From Ilex aquifolium (Eukaryota > Streptophyta > Magnoliopsida > Aquifoliales > Aquifoliaceae), in assembly GCA_951799425.1 (NCBI GenBank), contig OX637393.1, positions 4,821,001 through 4,885,000 of the forward strand: DNA of 64,000 nt. Reading direction: 5' to 3'. Below the pieces are notes generated by a model. It saw only the letters and a list, made by a program, of their open reading frames with translations, did no database searches and was not told the origin of the DNA. Position 1 is the first letter of the stretch. The number at the start of each line of letters is the position of its first letter. This document shows positions 10,918 through 23,000 of this stretch, piece by piece. Position numbers and translations under genes: made by a program.

Positions 10918-12675
10918 CAAGCTTGGCCACATCCCAATAGAATTGAACTCTTGAAGTGATTGATTTAGTGAAAAGAATTGTTTCATTGATCTTGTTACAA
11001 GTGGTGCTCTTTGAAATCATTGGGGAAATCCCAAATAAAAGTTTATAATCAATGGTGATGCAAAATAGGGCCAATCCATCTCAAAAAGTAGATTAATTAT
11101 TGACATTTATTGGATTCAAATCAAATTCAATATATTTTTCTCAATTTTATCTTAATGAAAAATAACATATAGTATATTAGTCGATGACTCACTTATATGT
11201 AATGTTTTTTAATTGGATTCATGATTAGTTATTTATCATTTAAAGAATTTAGAGGAAAATATATTGGAATGAATCCTTAATCCGAACCCGTAATCCAATT
11301 AAAATATGAAATTAACCATAAAAATGCAGACTCCAAAAGCAGCTTAATTGCTAAAATTAATTAGACATGACCATATAAATTAGAAATTGAATTTTTATTT
11401 TTTTGCCATTTTCTTTACGAAATATTTTCAAATAATACTTGTAAAATTTAGAAAATAAAAGTTTTTGGATACTTTCTGCCATAGATCTAATAAATTTTAA
11501 AGTTGCATGAACAAAACCAAGCAATGGACATTGCAATTGAAAAAAAAACAAACAAACAAAAACAAATCAAAATCATGCTAGGAAAATGTTGCAATGACAA
11601 TAATGGTTTGTGCAAAAAGTTCAAGTCTCGTAAAATACATCTTAATTGACCTATGAATGTCAGTTGTCGATAACTATGCACATTCCAAGGTTACTTAACA
11701 AACCTCAAGTCCAAAGGACACATGATTTGGACGATTCTCGGTCAATTAAAAAAATGTTGTAATATGTAAATGTAGTTAGTAAGTATTTCGGAGTAGATTC
11801 ATATGAAAGTCATTCAGGTAAGATAAGAGTAAATTTACTATAACACTTTACTTGATACATATCAACTTCATTTTTAAGTAAAAGAAGCCCCTTGATATGT
11901 AAATTATGACTATCATTTTGAATGATAATGATTTACTCAGCTTGAACAACAATACTGTTTTTGTACATGTTGGTGAGTACTTTGATTTTACATCATCGGT
12001 TCGGGTTATGATACATATTGATAACTATAAAGTTCAAAATAAAAAGAATCAATATGAAGAATGATGGGAATTGAAAAAATCCTTCTTATTATTCCAGTAT
12101 GAACATCACCAAACTATGTAAGCTCGTCCTCTCCCTCCCTCCCCTCTATACTTTCTCGAAAACAAAAACTCCTATTCCTATATATTTTTATCGTCAACTT
12201 AAAGCCAAACTTTTTGGGTCCGTCCCGAGTACGACATATGTAAATCATATCATAACTATGTAAACGAATTCATATACAAGCCTGCCAGGTACATGACATA
12301 ATAGTGAAAGACTTACATGAGAAGCTGAATTAGGGTTTGTTTTCAATTATCAGAGTAAGCAATAATGATAAAATGGCAATCACTTGACATTATTCTTTTG
12401 TGTATAACGATGAGAAAATCCAGGGGATATTTTGTCACTGAGTTAGAACCACAATTCTTTCAAATTCAGGAAGAACTAACTAACATATATGATTGAAATA
12501 ACAAAATACAAAATTATCGGTTTAGTATGCGCTCTATTTCATTTTTGTGTTCATTCTTTTAGCTAGTTATATCATTTTAGACCCTGAAATTTCTTATTCC
12601 ATCCAAATAATTTATGAGTTTAAATTACTATCCGAAATGGTTAAATGTGAACCACCTTGTTGGAGACATGGCTAC
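10918..12675. other. Intergenic, nothing recognised
   Basis: AT-rich; short frames only, no domain recognised. Confidence 0.5.
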
Positions 12676-12845
12676 TTTTTTTTTTTTTTTTTTTCAGTTT
12701 AACGGTCAGAAGTGTTTGAGTTAACGTATGCGCATCTCTACTAATTCCCTCATCGGTCCAATCAAAGACAGGTTGTCGAGACTAAGGTATTCATAATGAA
12801 TAAACTCTCATGGCCTGATCCTAAGAAATTATCAAGATTCGAACT
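12676..12845 (-). mobile_element. SINE family 1 copy, 5'-truncated
   Basis: T run 12676-12694, then the family body ('catctctactaattccctca', 'gaccaatcaaagacagg'-like), ending at the B-box-like segment (complement AGTTCGAATCTTGAT). Flanking CATGGCTAC (12667-12675) and CATGACTAC (12846-12854) form a target duplication with one mismatch. Confidence 0.7.
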
Positions 12846-12854
12846 CATGACTAC

Positions 12855-13557
12855 TTTTGTTGGTAATAACAAACTGTAATTCTAATTTAAAATCATACCA
12901 AAATTTTCAAGAACTAAAGTGAAACTCTTAAAAGCATAGAGAATAAATAAAATGGTACATAAAATATGTCATGAACGGTCCGTATCGTGTAATAATATTA
13001 AATTGTTTAAGTCATACCGTGCTTAAATTTTTCTCAACTCATATACAATCGAGTTTATTTCTTACTACATTAATTCAAAGTTGTTAATTTTGTATCGGTT
13101 TCGTGTTCATACAAAACCTATATATAAATTTATTTATTTTTTACGTTATGTAGTCTTTTCCTATTACTATTACTATTACTAGTAAGTGTTGTAGGCTCAA
13201 CATTTATTGACTTTCCCTCTTTGTTTCCTTTTTCTTTCTTCTTTTGCCTTTTTAACTGTTTCTGACTCGTAACTGGTTTCTTTTTAACCGCTTTGACTTG
13301 TAACTCACGCCAATCCCTAATGAATAACTTACCGGAAATAACGATGTCTCGTTGGGTCGCTTTGGACAGGTGACCCGACCCGGTCCATTGACGGTCGACA
13401 ACAAAATTCCCTGCACATGGGCTGCCCCTGGACCATTGATTGTCGAATCGGGGTGGGGCCAACCATAATTTGCTGACATAAGAAAAAGTTGTTCCAAATC
13501 AGAGTCGTTTACACCTATGTCATATCAGGACTTGACAACGGTAACTTAGAAGTAAAA
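12855..13557. other. Intergenic with an unrecognised GC-richer patch
   Basis: 13290-13470 is less AT-rich than its surroundings and holds a 110-codon minus-strand frame (13462-13130) with no recognisable domain; 'ccattga(c/t)(g/t)gtcga' occurs twice. No gene is claimed. Confidence 0.4.
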
Positions 13558-13857
13558 TTGGTACCGTACTTTTAATCGTTATTATTTTAATGGATGTTTT
13601 TATAATTTTTATGGGCCATTTTTTGATCAAAAAATTTATTATTTTTGTGAGTAATTTTATCACTTTTGTGAGTGTTTTTACTACATTTGTGAGTATTTTT
13701 ACCATATTTATAGATATTTTTATCACTATTATGGTAAGCATTTTTATCATTTTTTGGAGGTACATCAACAGTGGTAAAAAAACCCATAAATGTGATAAAA
13801 ATTACTATAAATATGATAAATAGAGATATAGTACCGAATTTTTTTTTTAAAGTACCG
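13558..13857. mobile_element. Foldback element, 'tttatcac' family, copy 1
   Basis: The left arm starts near GGTACCGTAC and the right arm ends near AAAGTACCG. Both arms consist of about 20-bp units on 'tatttttatcacatttgtga', reversed in the right arm. Related copies lie at 43330-43660 and 44836-45330. Confidence 0.6.
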
Positions 13858-14110
13858 AAGTCAAATCCATCATATCAAGAAGGAAAACACTCAAAAAGAC
13901 CCTAGCCAATCCACGTGACCTGCTTGATGAACATTAGCAACCGAAATATCGTACATTAGTCTATGGGCATCGCGATAAATCATTTGTCCTATTACAGGTG
14001 CCGCGACAACCTTTATCAAGTTCGAACAATTGTTGAGCACCAAATTGGAACCCAACCAAAGCTCAATTTGGAATATTAATTACTTGAATAAAGATTTTCA
14101 ATTTTTCAAT

Positions 14111-14324
14111 TTTTTTTTTCAACAGTCAGGGGTATCTAGATTAATTTACACATACCTCGACTAATCTTCTCCCCGATCCAGTCAAAGGCAAGTCATCCAT
14201 TTCAGAACTAAGGTATCCATGAGAGATAAATCTCTCATGACTTGATCTTAAAAAATTGTCAAGATTCGAACTTAAAACGTCTAAATTTATAGTTCGCGCA
14301 CGTTATCACTTGAACTACCAGAGG
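14111..14324 (-). mobile_element. SINE family 1 copy, full length
   Basis: 214 bp. The complement starts CCTCTGGTAGTTCAAGTGAT (A-box region) and has AGTTCGAATCTTGACA (B box), then a tail complementary to the T run at 14111. Flanks TTCAATTTTTCAAT (14097-14110) and TTCAATATTTCGAT (14325-14338) match at 12 of 14. It serves as the reference copy for the truncated relatives. Confidence 0.8.
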
Positions 14325-15012
14325 TTCAATATTTCGATTAAACTTGAGAAAAAATATCCAATTAGATTTGAGCAATATTCAAATGGAGATCTCAATTTTT
14401 CAAGGCCCAACCGACGTATCCTGAACCCAACCCAAATTACAACTCTAGTTATGTAAGATAAGAATTAAAACCGAGGTGGGCCAAATTTTAACATAAATTT
14501 CAACCAGAGTTGTATAAACCAAATACTACTCGAGTACAAAAATTTAACAATGTACAATAATCGGGTCGAAATTAGGTTAGGATTGAACTCGAGTTGAGAA
14601 TTTAAAAACTCAGATTGAACAGTTGCACCCCTATTATATAGTAAGAGTAACAAAAAGTACACAAAAATAACAAACTAAAGGGCATTCTTTTTGAACATGA
14701 TCTCTAGCTCTTTGGATGTGTAACACAAGACATACAGGTACCTCCATGTTTCACAGTACCTAGTGCTAAATGACTAACTGCAAGTAAATAAATGAATGGA
14801 AAATGTGTCACTGCAACTGCTTTAAAATGACAATCAAAGCGAAAACTGTTCCCGTTCGCCATTTAACATAGTGATGACTCCACGAGTGGTAGTCGGAATT
14901 AAGAACCCTACAAGGTGGTGTGTTAACACAGGAGGAGTAGATACTTCTCAGCTTAGAAAAATTTCCATGGAATCATTGTCATTGCCAAGTCATGTCCAAG
15001 AACACTAAGGGG
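14325..15012. other. Intergenic, 3' flank of SEC61A
   Basis: The part nearest 15012 should hold the SEC61A 3' UTR. Nothing else recognised. Confidence 0.5.
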
Positions 15013-17853
15013 TTAGAAGCCAAAGAAACCTAGTTCACTGGCTTTTTCCTTCTCAAATGTCTCAAAGTACTGATAAATGATTGTAACTGCAAGAAGAATT
15101 CCGGTCCCTGACCCAATTGCTCCCATGAAGTCCGCCAACACTGTTAATGCACCGATGCAGATACCCCCAAAAGCAGCTGCAGTGGGTATGTAACGATTCA
15201 GTTCCTTTTGTAAATTTGAATCACGATGTCCCGGCATCACCATTTGTTGCTCCTGCAGAAGCATATCAAGATTGAAGATCCAAACTTAAGAAAACCATTA
15301 TATGACTTGTTTTAATGATTCTAGAGAGCTCGTATACACATTTTAATGTTGATAGAAGAAAAGCAATTTCGCTGAGCACAATTTGTTATCAGTTCAATAA
15401 GACTCTCTTAACCTTGTTAGAAATTTCCAATCACATAGTAAGATCAAAAGATCTTTTATTCAATCACAAAATTGGAAAATATGTCAGATTGATATTATAA
15501 TTAGGAGTTAAAATGCATTATATTCGAAATACTAAACTTCAGAAACTATTTGATTCAAAAGATACAAAGCAACCCAGTAACAAGTTCTCTACCACTATAC
15601 AATTTCTGTAACACAATTTCCTGATAAGCCTACATTAATTCTTCCACGAAATAGGTCCCAGGTCTCATAAAATAAGCATACATAACCACTTCTCGAGCAT
15701 AATGAAACAGCCCAAAGCAGTAACCTGTTTCCCACAAATTCACAAGGCCCCCATGTCTGATGTGTGCAAATAGCAAGTAAGTTGGCACAAAAGTCTGCTA
15801 AAAAGTTAAATAGGATTGTCTCCAAAATTTCTGCCTGATGCCTGATCTCATGGAAGGTTCCCATCTACTAAACTAACTGCCATTAAGCTAGTTATTTTGA
15901 AGTTGATAAAAGGTTTAGAAAAAACTTATCAGAGAACAACACAAAAATCAAATTAGCTCGCAATCAAAGTTCCCAGATAAAAAGAACAATCAACTAATGC
16001 CCTCAGAAATCAGAACCAACGCAGAATAAAGGAATCGTACTATTAAAGAACTCATCTAGCTTTACCTTGAGCTGCTTGGCCACATCTTTGGCAGAAGATC
16101 CAGAAACTTCGATCCAAGTCTTTGAGAACAATGCACAGGCTGACAGCATAAACACCAAATAGAAAAGAGCATGGAAGGGATTGGCTGCCATATCTGCGAA
16201 GCTGAAATACGATCCCAATGATTAAAGGAAAATTATTCAGCAATTAAACTAGAGGACACAGAAAGCAAAACGTGTAAGACCTAACATCTCAGCAACATAA
16301 TTTTTCATTTTAAATGAAGTAATAAAATTGAATGGTTAAAATGAGAAATTGAACAAAGACGATTAAAATTTTATTACCTTGATGGTGCAGTGACGTAGTA
16401 AGCAAGACCACCAACGGGAACAGATTGACCTGAATATTCAGATTCCTGCCACTTGCCCAACAAATTTACCAAGAAATTTCCACTGTACTTCCGGTGCAGC
16501 AACTGTACAGAAAGAAAATGATTTTATATTGTCTGCAACAATTTGGACAGTAAAACGCTACTGTTTCACTTAAAAATATAAAAAATCGAGGACCTGGGAG
16601 ATAAAATAAAGGTTTGATACAAGTGCAGACTGAAGAATGATAGGCATGTTGGAGGTGTAGAATAGCTTTATTGGGTAAGAGCCTTGTTGTCCACGGGCAT
16701 TTTTAGACCTCACGGGCAAAACCACACGGAAACCTTGGAAGTAGATAACAATAAGGAAGATCAAGACTGTAGCAAGCAGATTTGTAACATTCGGAAGATT
16801 CTGCCGGTAGAAAGCTTCCCGGAGAGCACGAACTTTGTCTGTCCTGGTTATTAGAAGATGGAACAAAGCAATAACAGCACCTTCAAATTCAGCACCACGG
16901 CCACTGTTGATAGTAGTAGGGCTAAATGCTTTCCAGATAATACTTTCACTGCAAAATCAACTAAAACATTAGAATATCAATTTCCAGGAAAATATAGCAA
17001 ACCAAAATGAAGAAAAAGGATAAACATGTTACCAGATATTGGTAGCTATGAATAAGGAAATCCCAGAGCCAAGTCCATATCCCTTCTGGAGAAGTTCATC
17101 TAAACATATCACAATAATCCCAGCAAAGCAAAGTTGAACAATTATGAGAATGGCATTCCCTACACCAAGTTGGCCGACACTGCCATACATCCCTGACAGC
17201 ACATAAGCAACAGCCTCGCCAACAGCAATTAGAATTCCCAACAACTTCTGAGCACCATTTCTGGGGACGAGATGAAATATATCAACCAAACGTAAGAACA
17301 TGTTCCCAAACAAAACTGGAATAAATGGTAAAAATTAAATCTGGCCCATCATATAAAGCAACAAGGGGTGGTACTTTCTACAAACGCAATAAGTTGCATT
17401 GTTTTAATAACTCAGAAAATGGGCAGAAATGCATGTGTGTGTGTATGTCAGGTAGAGGTAAATAATCTGTAGCAGTGGCAGTGGCAATGGCAATGCATAT
17501 GCTTACAGGAGTGCACGATCTTCACGGACACTGTTGTCCACTTCAATGATCTTTGAGCCAGCCAACAGTTGCATCACCAGTCCAGAAGTCACGATGGGTG
17601 TAATCCCTAGCTCCATAACAGTCCCACGGTTGGAAGCAAGAATAACACGCATCCAATAGAAAGGGTCTGCACCCGTGGTAGAGTGTATGCCATATAGAGG
17701 GAGCTGGCTGCACACCAGAAATATGAAAAGAGAGATCACAGTGTATATCACCTTCTCTCTGAATGGAATCTTCCGATCAGCATTCTGTACTTCTGGCAGA
17801 AATGAAAGGAACGGTCTCACCAAATGCAGCACCCTAAATCCTCCTCCTCCCAT
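15013..17853 (-). CDS. SEC61A: SEC61 subunit alpha, ER translocon channel (6 coding exons)
   Basis: Exons by GT-AG rule and reading frame: 17853-17507, 17260-17033, 16948-16594, 16502-16378, 16201-16066, 15252-15013. They sum to 1,431 bases, 476 residues plus TAA, with every junction in phase, and the product follows plant SEC61 alpha almost residue for residue (start [16 protein letters not shown], end ASELGFFGF); Arabidopsis proteins have 475. SEC61 alpha is the ten-helix pore of the ER Sec61 complex (with beta and gamma), which moves or inserts nascent proteins. Highly conserved stretches include [16 protein letters not shown] in exon 1 and [20 protein letters not shown] in exon 3. The donor after exon 3 (CAG then GTCCTC) is weak at +5 and may be spliced less efficiently. 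All exons are open with no lesion, so the gene looks functional. ERD2 lies upstream on the same strand. Confidence 0.97.
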
Positions 17854-18842
17854 TTTTAACAGCTAAAACAAAAATACCCGCCAACCTGCTTTTCCAACCA
17901 TTTTCAGTAGTCAACAAAACCAAGTAGTAAGTGAGCACAGAGCAGCTGCAGTGCGGCATAAGCAAACAAAAATTAACACAATACTTACAAGGGCTAATTA
18001 CACTTTGCCCCAATCAAACTAAGAGGTTTATGTCACTTTACTTGCCCCAGTCAAACTATGAGGTTTGTGTCACTTTGCCCCTCTAACCTTCATCTACAGT
18101 TATTTGTTCCAAATTGCCCCAGTGATGAATATCCATCATAAATTTTACGGAAAGTTGCTTCATTTTGCTCACTGAACCATGTGCTTGACATGTTGACATT
18201 TTTTTTGCCCAAAACATAACAAATGCTTTTGCTTGCATTTTGAACAATATGAAATAATTCACATAGTTGAGGAGGCAAAGTGACACAATCTGGCAAAGGG
18301 TAAATAACCCTAATTAGAGTACAAAGGGATGAATCCAATATTTGGGTTTTCATTGCCGAATTCTTCAAACAGGTCTTCAGTGGAAATTCAGGAAAAAGTT
18401 CGGGTAGACAAAAGAGGATCATATCATAAATTCTATATCAGACAGAGACTTTTCGAACCTTAAAGGCTGTCGTGTTTGGCAGAACGGAAATTGAATCTTG
18501 CAATAAGAACTGGAACATAGAAAACTTCTACAATATTTGGACCGATTTTACTTCAAATTTTTTCAGTTCCAAAACTCATTTCCATGCTGCCAAAGATAGT
18601 GCAAGTGTTGCCACAAAACTAATTAACAAACAGATCAGATCTAAAAATCATCATACCAAATAAAATTACAAATGAATTTAAGCTGGAGATCATGTTTAGA
18701 ACTCAACAACCAAATTCATCGTATCAATCTTAGTAACAGCTGCCAATGATTATTTTTGGATCAGAAAAAGCAACGGAATCTGAGACTTACAGTGAGCGAG
18801 ATTGATGTGGATCCAAGTGAGACCCTAGAGAATAGATATGGA

Positions 18843-18882
<40 letters not shown>

Positions 18883-18890
18883 ACTCTTTC
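17854..18890 (-). promoter_or_regulatory. SEC61A: SEC61A 5' leader with a 928-bp leader intron
   Basis: A GTAAGT donor at 18790 and a T-rich TTTTGTTTTAG acceptor ending at 17863 define a probable intron in the 5' UTR (17863-18790), leaving 9 leader bases before the ATG. The first leader exon (about 18791-18890) carries a long CT run on the plus strand (18844-18882), that is GA in gene sense. The transcript start is a guess. Leader introns often raise expression of housekeeping genes; that is inference here. The intron hosts a foldback element (17991-18310). Confidence 0.6.
17991..18310. mobile_element. Foldback MITE in the SEC61A leader intron
   Basis: About 320 bp with inverted ends: GGGCTAATTACACTTTGCCC on the left against the complement of GGCAAAGGGTAAATAACCC on the right. 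The arms repeat the theme 'cactttgcccc..tcaaact..gaggtt'. No target duplication was found at the ends. The ends resemble the element at 46288-46653. Confidence 0.55.
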
Positions 18891-19022
18891 TAGCGTTTTG
18901 TTACAAACCCGGGCGGAGCGGATCGATCGGGGCCAAATAGGGCAGACGCGTAAACACTGCCACGACACTAACTTTTTCGCCAAAATAGTTGTTAGATTGG
19001 ATGAAAGGGTAGTTATTGAATT

Positions 19023-19341
19023 GGGTAAATCCCATTTTAACCCCTTAAAGATATAAAAAATTTTAATTTGTTTCTTGAATGATTATTTTTTTTACATTAT
19101 TTCGTCCAAAAAATAAAAATGTTATTATGTGGTCTACCGTCTTATTTTTATTTGTTCTTCTGTCTGTTTTGTGTCAAATCAAACAATCAGAAATCACAAA
19201 ACAAACGGATGACCAAATATAAATAAAACAGTGGACCACATTAATTTTTAATTTTTTAGGGAGCAATATAAAAAAAAATTATCATTCAAAAAACAAACTA
19301 AAAACTCTTGTATCTTTCAAGTGGCAAAATAAATTTTTTCC
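19023..19341. mobile_element. Foldback MITE between SEC61A and ERD2
   Basis: About 319 bp; two arms of about 130 bp are inverted copies, sharing 'cttgaatgatta' and 'atgtggtctaccgtcttat' (right arm inverted, 'ataaaacagtggaccacat'). The left arm also occurs alone at 40919-41050. No target duplication seen. Confidence 0.6.
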
Positions 19342-20035
19342 TACAAAATTATATTACTTATTTTAATTATTTGTATTTGTTTTTTTTATTGATGATAATA
19401 TTATCTGACAGTGATGCCTTGATATCACCGTTACATTTAATATTCTCTCAATAAACTACATCAATAATGGCACACAGTATCATCGATTAATAATAAAAAC
19501 AACATGAATAAACTTCACTAATCCTACGTAATAATTATAAAAAATATTATACATAATTAATGATATTACATAAGTATAATAACATGATGCCATCGTTATC
19601 CAACTAGTTTCCATTTCTATAATGAAATTGTTTCTTCACTGCAAAAAAAATAAAAAATTTGCTCAAAAGTAGTTACCAAACAGTACATCATCAGTCTTTC
19701 ACAAAAATACCTTGCTCCCGAAGATCAAAGTGTGAATGAAGTTAGTCATATACATATGCACTTTTGCACTTCCAACATTTCTATATGTTATCGGAATGTT
19801 AAGTTAACCAGAAGTTCAAAATTATCCACTCAGATGCAATTGTTTTGTGATCTAAATCTAAAAACGTGTCTATCGATCATCAGAGTCTTTCTCTTAATTC
19901 TTTCTCATTGCATGGACTTCTATCCGTTCATTGCGCAAGAAGCACGATCTAGCAGATACGTTCACCAGGCCACCCATGAGAACCGCGATTCAGCTCAATA
20001 AAATCAACTTTCCAGGACATCAATCCTTGCTCACC
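19342..20035. other. Intergenic, 3' flank of ERD2
   Basis: Should contain the ERD2 3' UTR close to 20036. Otherwise AT-rich, nothing recognised. Confidence 0.5.
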
Positions 20036-23000
20036 TCAAGCCGGCAGCTGAAGCTTAGCATTGTTTTTCCAGCTGCAAAAGAAATGCTTTGCTCAGTTTG
20101 TTTATTTGATAAGACACATCTCGCAGATGGATCACCGTTATCAAACAGGTGGAGGGATGCATTACCTGAGGAAGTAATAGTAGAAGAAATCTGCATAGAG
20201 AGCAGTCTGGACAAGACCAGAGATGGAAGCTGAGAGAAAAAGGATGCGAAATCAGAAAAAAAAAAGTTCAACATTCGTAACAAATTAATCAATGCAAACC
20301 ACATCATCATCCTCAGAAATTCAGTGCTATAACGTACATATCCATCGACTATTATATTTCTGCTCCATGAAATAGCGGTAAATCCAGTTGAGAATATAGA
20401 ACGAGCGATAAGCCCTGCAAAATACAAAAATGAGCTAGACATTTAAGCAAAAGTATCTTAAAGTTGAATAACAACAATTGCTTAGTTATCCTAGTAATGT
20501 GGAAGAAAACAGCTATGGAATTATGATACAGGTTTGCGATCTTCATACAGTCGAGTAAGTATCGATTGCATGACCATATCAGAATTGACCCTACATGCAT
20601 ATGAACAGAGTTTGTTTCAACTGAAAATGAAACCCAGGGAAAATTGAGTCGAGGTTAGGAATATATTATACATTATTTGATGAATGATATATTACATTCA
20701 AGCTTCAGTCTATGAACTGGAAACCTCAGGAATCAATGGAAGCCACATTCCATATTTTGAATAGTTTTGGCTGTTAAATTCCAAGAGAGAGAAACAGCCA
20801 AACAAAACATGGTTTGCGGTATCGCCGATCTCCAAAAACAGTGTCAAGGGTTTACTTTTTCCAAGCACTCTTAAAGTTTGATCAATTCAAAAAATTATTC
20901 AACAGAGGGGAACACACAACTACCAGTCTACCTGATACCAAAAAAGCATGCCCCTGGTGGCACAATATTTGTTTGTGAATAGCAGAAAAACTGAAAAAGT
21001 TGAATCTGTAAGAAGATTCACTTAAACCAAGCCACGAGGAGAGGGTAAAGAAAAAGGGGGGACCGGGGTTAGTGGTTACCCATCTTTATTATCTGTATGT
21101 TAGAGTCCTACTTTCCTATTGTTCTACTTTCCTATTATGTTGCTTTCCGATTGTTCTCCTTTCCTATTATGTGGTTTTCCTATTATGTTATACTTTTCTA
21201 AAACTGTAATTGTCTTCAATATCAATCTAATATGAATAGGTGATAGTGTGTTGGCAACATATACCCTACACACAATATTGTTTCATGCTCTTTTTTTCCT
21301 CTCTTCATCTTCTCTTTCTTTTTCTTAACTCTAGCATACAACTATTCAAGTTTCAATACTGTACATATTACTACTCAAAAAAAAACTCTGTACATATTAA
21401 TCCTCCTAGTTTGGATAAGAAAACATTACACAAAAAAACTTTTAACATCTGTTAAAGTTCAGGATAATAAAGAGTAAACAACTTTTTTCTTTTATAAGTC
21501 GGTCGAATATAAAGAACGTATAGACAGATCTAAATATGTAACCACTAACCAAACATATATGCCCATGACACTGCACTTTGGTGTATGCAAAACAAATATT
21601 GGTGATTTGTCATTAAACTTAACATACTGTACATAGTGAACCTTCATATACCATTGCCTTAACTGAATTACAGCATTTCTTTTTTTCAAGTCGGCAGAAG
21701 TCTAACCCTTAACGTACGAGTTATTCCAGTTTATGCTTCACTGTAAGTTCTGGGCCAGTATTTTACACATCGTATGCTTGTGTAATATCAAGTGCTACTG
21801 AATTAATCTCATCTTTTTTATAAAAAAAAAAATTCCTGCACAATCAAATGTTCCATTAATCTGTCAAATCCATAAACTTCCCATCAACCCATCCGTGTTC
21901 AATTTGACCATGCACTTAGCCTTATAGAGCCCCATACAATCCAAATCACTCCTTAAGTTTCTCTAGTCCAGTCAAGCCTCACGGGAATTCCATGCACATA
22001 ATCATTCCATCAGTGTCTACCTAACAGATGTGATTACCAAGTGAGATTACTACGACATTTGCATTGGTATGCCATGCCGCACAAGCTTCACTACATGCTG
22101 GCCTGGGTACAAATGCAGACTGCATAGATATCAAACTGTCATGCAGAAGCACACAGACATGTTCATATCTTATTCCCAATAATATATATGCATAAACACC
22201 TATCTAACTGCAGTCAAGATAAATGGCAACACAGTATCATCAATGACAATATATTCAAGCTAGTAGTCATGGAGTTCTAAAAATAAATTCAAGATCTCAT
22301 AACACAACCAAAGATGAATAAACAAAATGGAGTCGTCCAGAGTGGAGCATATCCATGTTTAGCAACAAAATTGCCATTCCTATGAAGATCATTATAGATG
22401 TACGGTACAAATGAATGACATGCTTTTGTTGACTTGGGATGATAAATTAATGCTAAACCATATGATTACCAAATCTTAAATTTGGATGACAACAAGGTCT
22501 TAGTTCAATAAAGATACCTTATGCAACAGAAATTGTGATTTGCTTATAAGCACCAAAAAGGTCATTTCCATATTATATTCTTTCCTTTTATAAGAAAATT
22601 TTCCATATTATACCGGAGACTACTTGGTCCATGAAAACAGTACTGGCAAAATAAAAGTGTATTTACCCAAGGAAGAAAACATATTGTCCAGTCAAGTTGT
22701 CCACATTGCCACTTCTTTGCAGCAGGACCAGTTGGGGAAGAATCGCAACTGCCTCCAAGTATATTGAAAATGCCCAGAAGATCTGCAACAATATACATGA
22801 AAATTAGCAGTACATCCTGTTGTGCTATTATAACCAAGAATGACCAATACAACTCAACTCAACTCAACACAGTTTATCTCAACAACTCAAGGTGAGCTAC
22901 ATGAATCATCTTTCTCCATTGTTCTCTATCAAGGGTCCTATTTCAGTTAAATAGTAAGTTATCCTATTCATTTTTACTATATCATTCAAATTAAATTCGG

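Noticed and set aside
13130-13462. 110-codon minus-strand frame with Lys-rich end
   Set aside because: No domain, low-complexity tail, no splice or family evidence.
20020-20442. 140-codon minus-strand frame
   Set aside because: Different frame across ERD2 exons 4-6 and their introns.
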